64,000 nt of DNA from Anabas testudineus (GCF_900324465.2 NC_046616.1:11558547-11622546); one strand, 5' to 3'. Shown: positions 40,076-52,143, numbered from the stretch's first letter. The notes: generated by a model from the sequence alone, not told the origin. Numbers and translations: made by a program.

Positions 40076-42522
40076 ATGCTGAGATTCCTCCGTATCCTTC
40101 TAACAGGTAGCCGACATAAATCAGCTAACTACCACCAGGTAGCTACGCGTGTTTGCCAGCGAGCTAGCTGAGACAACCAGCTAACGTTAGTTAGCTAATG
40201 TGATTATACTGAGATAAGAACAGTTGTTTAAGCTTTAATAATCTCTAGCTAGTACACCGGTTACAGTGTTTTTCTGCTATTTGTGACACTACAGAGAGGT
40301 TTTCGTCTAATTGTGGCTTAAGTTAACATGTTGTCGTATTAAGTGAATTAGTAAGTGTTAATGTTAATTTATAAACTTACTAACTTTAAGGGAGCCGTTT
40401 CTTGTCAGCTAGCTTAGTTAATTATGGACTTGTTGGTAACACCTGGCTAGAGTTAGACATGAACCATTTAATCGGTGATCAGATTTTAGTTTCACTTGGC
40501 ATAGCTAAAAATAAAGCTAATAAGTGCCCTGCAGTAAACATTGCAGTAAACATTGCAGTAAACATTGCAGTAAACATTGCCCTGAAGGTTGTTGCAGTGT
40601 TTGTCTGAGAGGCGCTGATTCAAACTTATGGTCATGAAGGTTTTAGTTTGTGGTTCTGTTTCCCTAAATGTATTTTGTTATACAGTCAGGTATTATCATT
40701 TGTGATCCTGCCTCATTGCTTACTATTGTAAAATATGATAGTTAACCTATTACAGCTCAAAGTGTAATCACCCTCCAAACTAACATGATCATAATCATTA
40801 ATCAACACCTTCCCAATGACGAGTATGTTGATTGTGTAACTTGTACAAGACTGCATTAGTTTAGATACTGTTGGTATCTTTGTGTACTTCAGATTGGTTT
40901 TTAATCTGAATAACTCTACGTTTGTACTCACTTTCACAGGCCTGCTAGGTGTTCTGTGGGATGGAGCTGATGCTTTTGGTAAGCTTCTGATTATTTGAAA
41001 TGAAACCGTGGCCACAGCTTTTCTCTCACTTTCTGTGTCTAACTATGTTATTTCTGCTCCACAGGTGGGGTTAGATTAGTAGATGGAGACAACAGGTGTT
41101 CTGGTAGAGTTGAGGTTCTCCGCCATAACCAATGGGGGACAGTTTGCGACATTGGCTGGGACCTTCGGGAGGCTTATGTGGTGTGCCTGGAGCTGGGCTG
41201 TGGTTTAGCTGAATCTGCCCATGTTTCAGCATTTGGACCAGGCAGAGGAGAGATCTGGCTGCGGCATGTACAGTGCACTGGACATGAGTCCAGTCTGACA
41301 CGCTGTGCTGTTGTTCTGCACAGTAACTCCCACTGCACCCATGAGAATGATGCAGGGGTAAAATGCTCAGGTGAGACTCAAAGATCAATGCCACATGGTT
41401 ACCGGAATGATTTCTGCTGTTTTATTCAGAGACTATTGTGGTTATTGGCCAGTTACAGATGTTTGCATACAATACTCATCAGCGTACAGAATGAAAGCTG
41501 AAGTTAAGATTGTCTCCATTTAAATGAACGCGTTAAGTATTTAATGCTTGTATTCCAACATGTAAGTGTTACTTGTTAAAGTGTTGCTGGATGAATTTGA
41601 CCTACATCTGTCTATCCACTTTTCTTATGGTCCAGAGGAGAACAGATTACTCACAACAGCAACCAAAAAGCCAACACAAACACATTGGTCTACAATGACA
41701 AGGACTAGTCTGACCATCAGTGCTGGCAAAGTTTCAAACTCTTACACCACATTATTCTGCTGTGTTGTTGCTCTTAGGTTTACCTCATCTGTACCTAACA
41801 CGGTCTATTTCAATCTGTGTCTTTCTATCTTAGAACTGCCTTGATGGCATCTCTTTAATCTGCTGTGTTATTTAATCTTACTTTGAAGTGTCTGACAAAA
41901 GAACAGATGTAAACGTACATACTGTACTGTGTGTTACAGTGATAGGAGGCCTTGGCAGAGAAACAAGAATACAACCAAATGCAAATGTAGGATAGTACAC
42001 TGAGTTCATTTGTGCAATCGAGTTACAAGATACATGTCAGCATTTAATTTATAACTGACATGCTGAAGAGCATTATCTATTGACTCGTCTACACATTTTT
42101 GATTAACCTGTCTTTACACACAGGTACCCTTTTAACGCCCACTCTGACCCTGCTGTCACCTCACACTGTGTTCTCTCCCGGAGAATCTGTTCGTTTCAGC
42201 TGCAGTGTTCTGCTGGCTAAGCACCTCAGCGACTACCACCTGTACAGAAACGGGGTGTCCACACCGCTGGTAACACAAAGAGCAGACCAGACACAGATCA
42301 ATATGGAACTGACTCTGTCTGACATAGAGACTTTCCATCAGGGCAGCTACAGCTGTAGGTACAGGATTAAAGGTGGCTTCTCTTCTCAAATGCTCAGCTC
42401 TCCACCTAGCAACTCCATCAACATCACTGTGGGTGAGTCATAACCACACTGTCTAATCTCCATTAACCCCATTTCTACCGCCACCCCTATTCAAACATAC
42501 ATGTATTATTATATAAAGTATT

Positions 42523-42609
<87 letters not shown>

Positions 42610-43473
42610 TTATATGGGTAGATTGGCAATAACATCCTGTTTTTGTTTGTCTGGTTGATCACAGTGGAACTCTTGACTCCTCAACACTGGTATAACACAT
42701 CCACTGAGGCCCCGGCTGGTTCCGTCATAAAAGGCCACAGTTTTAACATCACCTGCTCCACTCCGCAGCAGTACCCCGGAGGTTCCTTCCAGTTGCGCCT
42801 GATCCGCTCCAACGGCACAGTGCGACACTCTCTGCCTGCGCTCACACCATCTGTCACATTCACCTTTCCCAATGCCCAGACCTCCAATGAGGGCTATTAC
42901 TACTGCCTGTATCGGGTCCAGCTGGGTGGACGCATCTTTGTCTCCAGAGAAAGCCAGCCACTGCCGATAGCCATCAGAGGTGAATGTGGTTACATAGAAA
43001 TAAAGAAGTATCATTTGTGTGTGGTGTGTGCTATAAACTGTTAAACAAAATTCTTCCATAGTATTTGCAACAGTACTTCTTGTTGCTATTGCAGTTGGTT
43101 ACAGCCGTGGATAAAACTTAATCTATTGACATCCATCCTGAATGTAACTTCCTGAATGTAATTCTTCAGACCCAGATCCAGTACTGAGTCCAGTGGTGAT
43201 CAGCTGGCTTGTGTCTGGCCTTACATTTGTTGTAGCCGTCATCATTCTAATCACTGTGGCCAAGGTATTGTGCAACAAGGAGAAGAAGCCTTCAGAACTG
43301 GAGCGAGAGACCAGAACCTGTAAGTTCATTTGTAAACTGGAAGCCTTTATGTTTTGGAAAGAGATGTGTTTTTTATATTGTTTGTATTTAGAAGGTATGC
43401 TCAGAGTAATATGTGTGCTTTATTTGCAGGTGTGGAGAACACTTATGTTGCCTTATCAATTAACAAGCTATGA
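40076..43473 (+). CDS. Membrane receptor with one SRCR and two Ig-like domains
   Basis: Seven exons (40076-40106, 40940-40978, 41065-41370, 42124-42432, 42665-42979, 43170-43319, 43430-43473) join in phase to 397 residues. Residues 1-23 form a signal peptide (MLRFLRILLTGLLGVLW...). Residues 24-125, one exon, are a group B SRCR domain with all eight cysteines, opening GVRLVDGDNRCSGRVEV. Residues 126-228 and 229-333 are two Ig-like domains, one exon each, with Cys pairs in SVRFSCSV/GSYSCRYR and FNITCSTP/GYYYCLYR. A transmembrane segment (about 344-365, WLVSGLTFVVAVIILITVAK) is followed by a tail of about 32 residues with one YxxL motif (TYVALS). Domain-per-exon structure with phase-1 borders is typical of extracellular modules. 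The likely role is leukocyte surface recognition or scavenging, inferred from domains. I know no mammalian gene with this order. The final exon is the least certain. Confidence 0.85.
40531..40578. repeat. 12-bp minisatellite, four perfect units
   Basis: Four identical tandem copies of GCAGTAAACATT lie in intron 1 of the SRCR-Ig gene. The perfect identity suggests recent expansion. Confidence 0.95.
42524..42609. repeat. Self-complementary (ATT)n-(AAT)n microsatellite
   Basis: About 55 bp of ATT units flip at 42579-42580 into about 30 bp of AAT units, making a near-perfect inverted repeat in the intron between the two Ig exons. The minus-strand open frame rich in Asn and Ile is an artefact of it. 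Confidence 0.95.
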
Positions 43474-45546
43474 TGGGCCGTATGCAGGCAACAGATAACT
43501 AAAGGTATTTCAGCTTGTGATTCTGTAAATTCCATATAAAAAGTGAAGTGGCCTTTAAAAACTAGCTTAGGCTTCCTATTACATTAGTGGTCTACTTTCA
43601 TTCATCATTTTGAAAGGATCATGTAGATGAAAACTACTGTGGTGAATTATTTTTATAGGCAATGTTATGTTTTACATTTATCTGTGGTCATGTTTTTAAT
43701 TATGCTGCACTGTTAATGAGGTTCTAGCATGTTCTTTTTCTCTTTTCAAGCAGAATCACTACTGAACACAAAGAAGACTCGCACTGTGTCCTAAATGGAT
43801 TCAGTCAGCAGGAGATGTAACATAGAACCAAGGACCTTGGTTTCTCATCCATAACACTGTTGAAAAACACTACAAAATGGAACCAGTCCAGATCAAACTG
43901 CTTTTACTGATGCAGACCTATCCAAAACTGCCCTACAGCATTCTTTTACACTAACCTTCATGGTAGCATGGGAAACGGTGAATTTGACTGGTTGTTAGCT
44001 GTTGTGGTTAGATGTAAAGTAACAACCAGGGGAGACTGACTGATGAACAGCAGAAAGTTTTTCCCAGCTCGGTCTGTTTTGGTGCAGGCTGGACTTCAGA
44101 TTCAGTCAGACTTGGCTACTGCCTTGACCTCAGATGTGTGGAGAGGAAAAGTGCTACTAAAAGTTTAACTAGGAAAACTGTGTCATGGGTCCCTCAGGTC
44201 TCTGTGTACATGCAGTTTGAAAACATTATTTTGTATTTAATCAGCTAACACTAATGGTGGGCACCACTAGTTAATGTATACTTGCTTCCACAGACCATTG
44301 ATCCTTAAAGGATGAGATGTTTTTGTATTTTAAGTCTAACTCTACTATGCATCTTATGTACTTCGTATGTACGTTACAGCACTTTCAATGTGTAAGTAGA
44401 AGCTGTAGTTGATTAAAATGCTGTCGTTGAAGCTTCTTGTTTAATGAGTCGTGTGTCAGAGGTTTGACAGTCAATTATTACTGCATCTCAAATAATGCAC
44501 CACATGGAGTCTTTTAATTTATGTCTCCACATTTAGTATTAGCATCTGTTTTGGTTTCTGAATAGATGTTTTGACACTTGAAACGTTTACATAAACAAGC
44601 TCTTTTAATTAAGAAAAAACAGCAATACAAAACAAATCACAACATCACACTCCACAGGATGTAAAGGTTGGATTATGTAGTACAAAAGTGTGATTCTCAG
44701 GAATAATAATAGTGAAACAAATCAAAAAAGAAAGAAATGAGCCCCATGAACAATTATAACTCAGATATTCTCATTTAACCACTGAGGCATGTTATAGTTG
44801 GTCTAAAAACTGTTCTGCATATTCAATTGTATAACTTCTGATAACTCGTCAACAGATTTTTTATCAGAATTTGGTCAGTCGTAATATTACTATACAATAT
44901 AAGGTGATGTACACCACCCCTTATTATGAAATACTAGGATTGAAAGACATTTTAGAAGCTTTGATACAGAGCTGCAAACTAACACACACTGTGACGTGAC
45001 ACAGACACATTCTGTTTATTTGTTTGGTGCTAAGAAAAAGGTGCAAATATCTCTAGTCTAATAAGAGATTTAGCTATGTTGTCCAATTTTATGAAAATTG
45101 ATTGGATATGTTTTACTTTGACTCGTGAGCTCTTCTAGTGCAGATGAGTTGATCAAGATTTAATTTGCTCCACCTCAGTACAGTGGAGTCAAACGAATCT
45201 CCCCGAGTAAAATAAGACATCTCATTTTGACTTGAATAATTAACATTTAACTGTTGCTAATTTTAAGTTTTTATTTTCAAATGTGTTTTTTTGGCACATT
45301 CAGCACCTCAAACCAAACACCACTAAGTGCACCGTGCTGGGATAAGCTTTGAATGATTATGTTTGCACAAGGTGCGTGATGATGCATTTTACTTATGAGC
45401 ATTAGCAAGCAAATAAACAGCAACTGTGATAGAAATGTTGCCTAAACTACAATTTCAGCAATGTTTAAAATAAAGGCATCAACAAAAAGACAATTGCCAA
45501 GTTAAAATGCTTAACAGCCCAATGAACTGAGCGTGAATAAAAACAA
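43474..45546. other. SRCR-Ig 3' UTR and convergent spacer to emd
   Basis: The SRCR-Ig 3' untranslated region probably reaches the ATTAAA at 44412-44417. Beyond it lies the 3' end of emd on the opposite strand, with an AATAAA in minus orientation at 45270-45275. The two genes are convergent. No additional coding frame is seen. Confidence 0.5.
45270..45275 (-). terminator. emd: emd polyadenylation signal (AATAAA on minus strand)
   Basis: Canonical hexamer about 275 bases downstream of the emd stop codon on the minus strand. Confidence 0.45.
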
Positions 45547-47557
45547 TCACTCTATTCCTTTGAGAGACTCATTTGTCTCCATGTTAGAAAAAACTAAGTA
45601 GAGGAAGGCTGCCACAGCCAGGAAGAACACAAACTGAACCCACAGTGGGATGAGGCGAGATGATGTCTTGGGAGCTTCCTTATCAGATTTCATAGGAGTC
45701 GACTTCAAATAGGAGTTACTGTAAGTGGATGGTGTGTCATACATGTAGGGCCTGGAAAATGATTAAAGAAAATATGATGCAGCATGTGATCATCAGTGAC
45801 AAACGTCAATCACAATCAAGTGATTATCAATAACTCAAATGTAAGTTTATTTACTGTTATTTAATGTTTATACATAATTGCAGTGCTGCCCTCACTGGGC
45901 CAGTGGGTGTAAATTAAAGAGAAAACGTATAGTCTTTTTAATTCTAGCTTGTGTAATTAATACAATAATGTGGTTTGTCGGACAAAATAGTGAAGTAAAA
46001 GTAGCAATACAATAAAAAATACTAAATGTCTAAATCTAAATCTAAACTAGATCAAGAGAACACAAAACTAATCAGACAAAAGTGACACATTCATTTATTT
46101 ATGGTTAAAGATTTTCCTTAAACATTTGTGTTTGGCAAATATTTAAGGATATTTAGTATTTTGTTTGGTTAGGACCCTTTACAGCACATTTAAATGAACT
46201 CTGATATGATACTTTAAATGATGTAGTGCTACATGATAAACGTTTTGAAGGTTTATAATTATGGTAGTATTCTTGAATATACAATAATAGATATAAGCAA
46301 GATTTTGCATTATATCACATTTGTAGCAGTCAAAATTGTGACTAATATAGAAACTTTGAATCCAATAGGCAGATTAGCTGAATACACTTACGTATCAACA
46401 AAATCCTTTTCTCTGTATTGCGGCTTTGACCTGGAGTAGGTTGAGTAGGACTTCCTGCAGAGACTGACACAAAAAGTACATGATGAAAGTTTTAAGTACA
46501 AAAGTTAACAACAAAAGTTAGTGTAACTGTGACTTACTCGTGTTCAAATTCCCTTTCAGTCCACTCTGGTCTTGACCTCATGTAAGATCCACTGGATGAA
46601 GAAAATCATTACAATTATGACTTATTTTATTAATTAAATTTTAATGAGAATAAAAAGAAAAGCAATGAATGTTTGAACCTCGTAGTAGAGCATCTTAAAA
46701 AAAACTGACCTGTCTCCTGCACCATCACTTCTACTCTGCAAAACAGGACAGGGCAGAGTTTTCAATTATTTTGGGACACATAATTATAACTGATCTCACA
46801 TCCAAATATCGGCGTAACAATTTCCTCCTTTATTGTAAGTTAATACATGTGCTATCGACTCATCCTGCATCCCTAAGCAATGACTTTAAAAACTAAATGC
46901 CTTGTTCCACTGTGGCCACAGTCAGATTCAATAGGTAAGTGTGTGTGCATCAACTGGAGGCAGTTTGGGAGAAGATACTTACCGGTTCCCTGTAAACATA
47001 GGTAATGTCCTCCACTGAAACACAAACATCACACTTAATGTCAACACACTATTTTCAATTTGAAGTGGCCCATCTGAATGCAGAAACTGCTAATCAAGAA
47101 AATGTGTATTAGTACAGTTAAGTACCGTCTAAACTGTGGTGATCTACACCTTTATTTTCAGTTTAAATAGAATTAACATTAGAACAGTATACATGGATGA
47201 AGGAGTGTATTCAGTTACCCTCTTCTCTGTAGAAAGTCTTGTCGGGTGAGACTTTGGCTCTTTTCCCTTTGGCCATGGCCTCTTTCAGTTTCTTCTCATA
47301 CAGACTCCTGGTGCTGTCTGAGAACAAAATGTGACACAAAACGTCTAGTTGAGAGATTGTGAGCACAGAAAACCGTATAGTAAAGCCACAAACACACAGT
47401 ACATGTGCAAAGTGAGGAGCTCCACACACATGTGGAGATTTCTAAGTGAAGTACAGTTTAATCTGAGCCACCCACCGACCACAGGTCCGTGCTTTATCCC
47501 ATATTCATCCAGCAGGTCGCTAATCTCCTTCGCAGACTTGCTACTTAGCGAAGACAT
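45547..47557 (-). CDS. emd: Emerin (LEM-domain inner nuclear membrane protein)
   Basis: Seven exons on the minus strand: 47557-47476, 47317-47219, 47014-46983, 46735-46710, 46591-46538, 46463-46392 and 45751-45547. They total 570 nt, or 189 residues; human emerin has 254. Emerin links the inner nuclear membrane to lamins and, through its LEM domain, to chromatin-bound BAF. The LEM domain spans residues 1-45 (DLLDEYGIKHGPVVDSTR, then LYEKKL). The middle is short, polar and Tyr/Ser/Arg-rich, as in emerin but compressed. A single C-terminal membrane anchor (about 156-176, PLWVQFVFFLAVAAFLYLVF) sits ten or so residues from the end, matching the human PLWGQ-type tail. This separates it from LEMD1 and the multi-pass MAN1/LEMD2 proteins. 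Exon 6 has two acceptors 9 nt apart, both in frame. Confidence 0.85.
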
Positions 47558-48540
47558 TGTTTTGATTGTTTATAGTCGATTGGACCTCAGTTTTGTTTTA
47601 TTTCTGCTTTTTCTTGCTTCGCTTGAGCTGTAGTTAGTTTCAGTTACTAAATAGAGAAACAACCTTAACTCCGCCTAACGATAATAACCGGGAGCTCGTT
47701 TTGATTTGAGGTACGGTCCGGTCAGCGGTGGAGACGAACGGAGGCCACTGGAAACATGGAGACACTAAACACCGCCCCTGTTTGTTGACCCGAGTTATTA
47801 AAACATTCGCACCTCAACGCAACGCTATCATTTCCGTTTCCGTTTGAGAAATTCTTCTTTTACGGTTTATTTCTGTGTTGATGAGACAGCGCCCCCAGCT
47901 GACTGAAGTCAATCAGTAAAAAAAAAAAAACAACCCACAAACCCATTGTCAAAACTCTGGATATTAAATGTAAACAAATAGATTTATAGGATTTAAAGAA
48001 ACCACATGGAGATAAGTTGGGTTAAACAGGTTTTTAACCTTAAATTAAAAGTTTAAAAAGCGTGCCTGAAATTCTTTTGTAGGTCACCCCCATCGTAGTC
48101 TTTAATTACATGTTACGTTTTTTAATGTAGTGGCTTTTATTCTTCCACAACAACAAATTACAACAGAACTATGAATATGTACTTCAGTACTATACTTGAA
48201 TATTTGAATTACTTGCAACTTTCTACCTTCTGGAAGGTACCTGAGTCCAGATGCACGTCTGTATCTTTTTACTTTCACACTAAAATGTAGAACATAATAG
48301 AAAACAGTAATACTGTGTGTGTGAAGTGTAGGAAGCTCAGTGTTAGCATTACTGTACATACACTTTGTTACACAGACAGATAGTAAAATTTTGTATATGT
48401 CGTACATAACTTATTAATATTTCACCAAAATATACTTCAGAAATCTTCATCCTAATCCTGTCAAGCCCAGATTTAATCACATGACTTATGTAAAAGTGAG
48501 AACACGACCCCGTAGGTAGGAAGCATTGTCAACAAAACTA
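47558..48540. other. emd promoter region and spacer
   Basis: Sequence around 47,640-47,880 is richer in CpG and lies just upstream of the emd start on the minus strand, so it is the likely promoter. There is no TATA box. The rest, to the polyadenylation signal of the next gene at 48545, is AT-rich without a coding frame. Confidence 0.5.
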
Positions 48541-48544
48541 GATC

Positions 48545-48550
48545 TTTATT
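48545..48550 (-). terminator. Polyadenylation signal of the acidic tail-anchored gene
   Basis: AATAAA on the minus strand, about 145 bases after the stop codon of the acidic-protein gene. Confidence 0.6.
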
Positions 48551-48692
48551 AAGCACAAATTCCATATTACAGACAGTATTCCACAAGTCTTTATATCCAG
48601 CTCTTTGCACAGCATTTTTACAAATCATTATAGTCATTTGGGATTTTCTTTCATAACACGCAAGCATATAAACATGTTTTTATGATTCAGCC

Positions 48693-51527
48693 TTAGAAGA
48701 AGAAAAATTGATTGAGCCAGTCTGTTTGGGCTGTGGCCCACCAGAACATCAGAGGTCCCACCATTACCACCAGACCCATCTTCAGTATCTGCTTTAGGAT
48801 GCCGAGACACTAGAAAAGAACAGGAAAGGTGTGAAATTGATCAAACAATTGAAGAAAAACGAACACACTGAATGATCAGCGGGGAACACAGAGCACACAC
48901 CTTGTGTTTTCTGGCACCGATTTGTGTGTTGCTGAGATCGTTTTCCTGCACACTCTCTGGTAGCTCAGTGTCTGGAGGATCATACGCAGGTGTCATCTGC
49001 AGGGTGTCATCAGGCTCGCTTGGTTCCTGGGTCGAGCAAAGCTGTGAAAAAGGTAACGCAAACAATGTGTTCCTGTGTTTCTGTGTGCACTCAGATGTGT
49101 CCAGATGCAAATGATCATGTTCTTACCTCAGATCTTTCTGCAGAGCGCAGGTCCCCCTCCTCCTCTGTAGAGCTGCTGAGTGAATCTCTGTCACTGCTTT
49201 TTAAAAAAGGAAGTAGACACATTGTTTGGTTGGACCTGGTCTGAACAGCTCAGATTTAATTGTTGTTCAAAAACAAATGTTATAAATTTCATGCATAAAA
49301 GTCTCTGTTCTGGGTTTGGGGAGTGTTACTGCATGTGTAAAAATGTTGTGGCTTCAATTTTTCAGACTCTGAAAAAGTGATTTAACTTGGTGGTTGTGGT
49401 TTAGTACTTTGAATGTAAAATTATGGTGATGCAACTCAGGTTCTGCTGATTGTAGAATGGCATTGTGGGTAATGTAGGCACCAGGTTTTGACAAGGAAGG
49501 AGGATGTGTGGAATAAAAATGCTAAGTACTGTTTTCTAACAGTAGAAATTCCAGTTACCTGTCAGTTTCATAGTGAATGACTTGAGAAAGTGGATCTGCA
49601 CAAAACTGAACTTTTATCTGCCTCTCTGAAAAATGCATAAATAGAAACCGATTCATTGAGGAAAACATACACAACAGTGAAAATGTTAATACCATTACTC
49701 TGATTCTAACGTAATGAGATAGTTCTCACTCACCCTCTCTCCCGTTCTCCTCATTGTTGTCATCATAAAAGTCATAGAAAGCTTTGATTCTCTCCTGCTC
49801 TTGCTCCCAGTTCCTCTCCTCTTCGTACTCGTCATCTCCCAGCTGTCCCAGCTCACTCACCTCTGACGCCTCCAGTTCGGTGTTGAAGAAGAAGCTGTCA
49901 TCCAGGGACCCCTGGTAAGACATGCTTGTGGTTTTCTGTACCAGTGAGTAGCTGTTGGTGTCTTCTGCAGGACGCAGACTCCCTGTGTCTGTGTCTTCTG
50001 TGGTTAACAGGTCTTCACACAGAAGGGTGTGACTTTTTAACAAGTCAAAATCCCAGTCTATGTTGAAATCTGCTACATTTACTTGGTTGCTTGAGAAGTG
50101 GGCTTCGTCGGAGATACCTGATCTGGAAAATGCTGCGTCACTTTTACTGTAAAGCTGAGTGTCCTCCACTTTATTGTAGTTTTCTAGGTCTTGAAGACAC
50201 ATATTATCAGAGAGTTCATCATCCCTCCTCTCTTGGGTTTCATCATCACTTGAGCTGTGGGAGTCACTCTCAGCTGCCTGACCTTCATCGTCACACCCGT
50301 ACTCGATAATCTCTACTTTTGTTTTGCTATGTTCTTCAGAAGCCACATCCAGGTTGAACAATCTATCAGCGTCGATCTCTAAATCTCTGCTGTACAGACA
50401 GCTGTCTCCTTCCTCATCTGTGGCTTCCTCTTCTCCCATCCATTCCTTGTCTGTCACGGCTCTTTCCAGGCAAGGCAGGGTGCTCGACTTGTAGTCACTG
50501 TCTGGATTTTGTCCTCCACCTTCTACATATTCACAAGAGGAAAAGTCTGACGGATAATCTGCAAAGCTCTCACCTGCCTCTTGATGCTCGTCTCCTGAGA
50601 AATCCTTCATTTTCTCTGCGTATTGCTCAGGATCAGCTTCGGCAATGAGGTCCTGCAGATTTTTCTCTGACATTTCCAGAAACTCCACATTGGCTCCAGA
50701 TTTGCACGGACTTCCAACCTCCGGCTCAGAGCACCGAGCGAGGGCATTTTCTTCTTGTTCGATTTTCATATGCTCACGCTCTGAATCAGACGAGTCCTCC
50801 TGTGCCTCTTCTTCCCCTTCTTGCTCGTCCTCTTCAGTCCCATCACCTTTTATTATCATCTCGTCCGAGTGTTCAGGGACTCTCCCAAAATAGGACGCCT
50901 CCTCATCACTCTCAATCTCACCTTGCTCCTCATTTCCAGCTTGAGGGCTTTCAGTACCCTCCAGGGCCAGAGGTTGTCCCTCAGCAAAGATCTTGTCCTC
51001 TTTATTATCGTAGCAGACATCATCGCTGCAGTGAACAGACATCAACAAATCCTCTGGTTTCTCTCCTGCTCCCAAGTCCTCTTCATCTTCTCCAGAGTCA
51101 GAACTCTCCTCTTCAGACTCGCTGCCCGAGCTTGTAAAATCCTCCTGTGAAGTTTTGTCCATGCTCATGACACTGATCCCTGCATCTTCGAAATCCTCCT
51201 CATCGTTTTTATCATCAGTCTGCTCTTCATCAGCAGTTTCAGCCATGTATTTGTCTTTGTACAAAACTGTACGAGCTGCTTCCTGGTGCAGAGTCTCGTC
51301 TTCCTTTGTTTGTAGGTCTTCTTCAGAGTTGTCTGTCTTGTCCTCCTCAGTATTCAAATTCTCAAAGTCCAAATCCTCATCTTCCAAAGCTGGAACTGAC
51401 AGATCTGTAACAACATCATAATTTAAAATTGCCCTTTTGTTAAAGAGACTTTTAATAAATACAACACCAAAACATGGGTCTTACCTGAAAAAGCACCACT
51501 AAACAGGTCGTCAAGACTTTGTTCCAT
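48693..51527 (-). CDS. Acidic protein with KVQF motif and hydrophobic C-terminal tail
   Basis: Six minus-strand exons (51527-51485, 51404-49734, 49625-49559, 49196-49127, 49026-48901, 48809-48693) give 697 residues. I do not recognise the gene. The start MEQSLDDLFSGAFS is the first ATG and splices in phase. Residues 15-571, a single 1,671-nt exon, are highly acidic and Ser/Glu/Asp-rich, with no fold visible. Residues 575-590 (IKVQFCADPLSQVIHY) contain a KVQF that fits the RVxF docking motif for protein phosphatase 1; a VIHY stretch sits at the spacing of the secondary hydrophobic motif of PP1 regulators. The last exon carries a hydrophobic segment (about 670-686, MGLVVMVGPLMFWWATA) close to the C-terminus, with no signal peptide, as in tail-anchored proteins. 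The best guess is a membrane-anchored PP1 regulatory subunit. The splice model is strong; the function is inference. Confidence 0.85.
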
Positions 51528-52064
51528 CTTTGCAAATAGACAAATCAGCAAGTTATATTTTATCAAGACAAAAACGAATTCATTGCCACAGATAATCTCC
51601 TCGCTTAGAGAGGAAGAGAGCGCAAATAACTCTCATCTGTTGTTGCTGCAAGTGGCTTCCTGTCAAACAGATGGTGTAGAAATTACACATTGAAACTAAA
51701 AAATCTGTTTAAACGTGTAACAAGCAACGTCCACAGCACGAAAGTCTACCACAAAACATCAGGAATTATAAAGATTGAAAAGTTTCTCTCTAAAAAGTGA
51801 AACGACAGAAGTAAAGTTTTGTGTTTGTGTCTGCTGCAGGAACTTACCTTCGTAAGCTCACGAAATTATGTCAGCTTTGATGTGGTTTTGGTTTCAGATG
51901 CACAACATAGACTCCAGCAGACGAGTGCGCAGTTCCTTTATTCTGAAACAACTTACGTTTATTGGTGTATCATATGACTCAAATGAGCAAGGTGTCACTT
52001 TGATTGTGAATTAGAGTAAAAAAAGAACAATGCTTATCAGTAAATACTCTGTTGGGATTTTTGA
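51528..52064. other. Promoter of the acidic-protein gene and spacer
   Basis: Minus-strand upstream sequence of the acidic-protein gene. A noncoding first exon is possible: TTCCTGCAG-like borders occur near 51830-51850. No coding frame is seen. Confidence 0.4.
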
Positions 52065-52070
52065 TTTATT
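52065..52070 (-). terminator. DNase gene polyadenylation signal
   Basis: AATAAA on the minus strand, about 75 bases after the DNase stop codon. Confidence 0.6.
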
Positions 52071-52143
52071 TTTTTCAGCTAGTATCAAGTTAAACTACAA
52101 ATATCATCAATAAAGTCCAAGCTTGTCGATTTTCCTGAGGGGT

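Noticed and set aside
41637-41760. Possible extra exon between the SRCR and first Ig exon (GGTCCAG/AGGAG)
   Set aside because: The SRCR and Ig exons already join in phase 1 without it, and the segment gives no recognisable domain. It could be a rare stalk exon, but nothing supports it.
42453-42662. Minus-strand open frame rich in Asn and Ile
   Set aside because: It is a translation of the ATT/AAT microsatellite.
50091-51421. Plus-strand Ser/Leu/Pro-rich open frames
   Set aside because: They are antisense shadows of the acidic protein's long exon; GAA and GAG codons read backwards as Ser/Leu.
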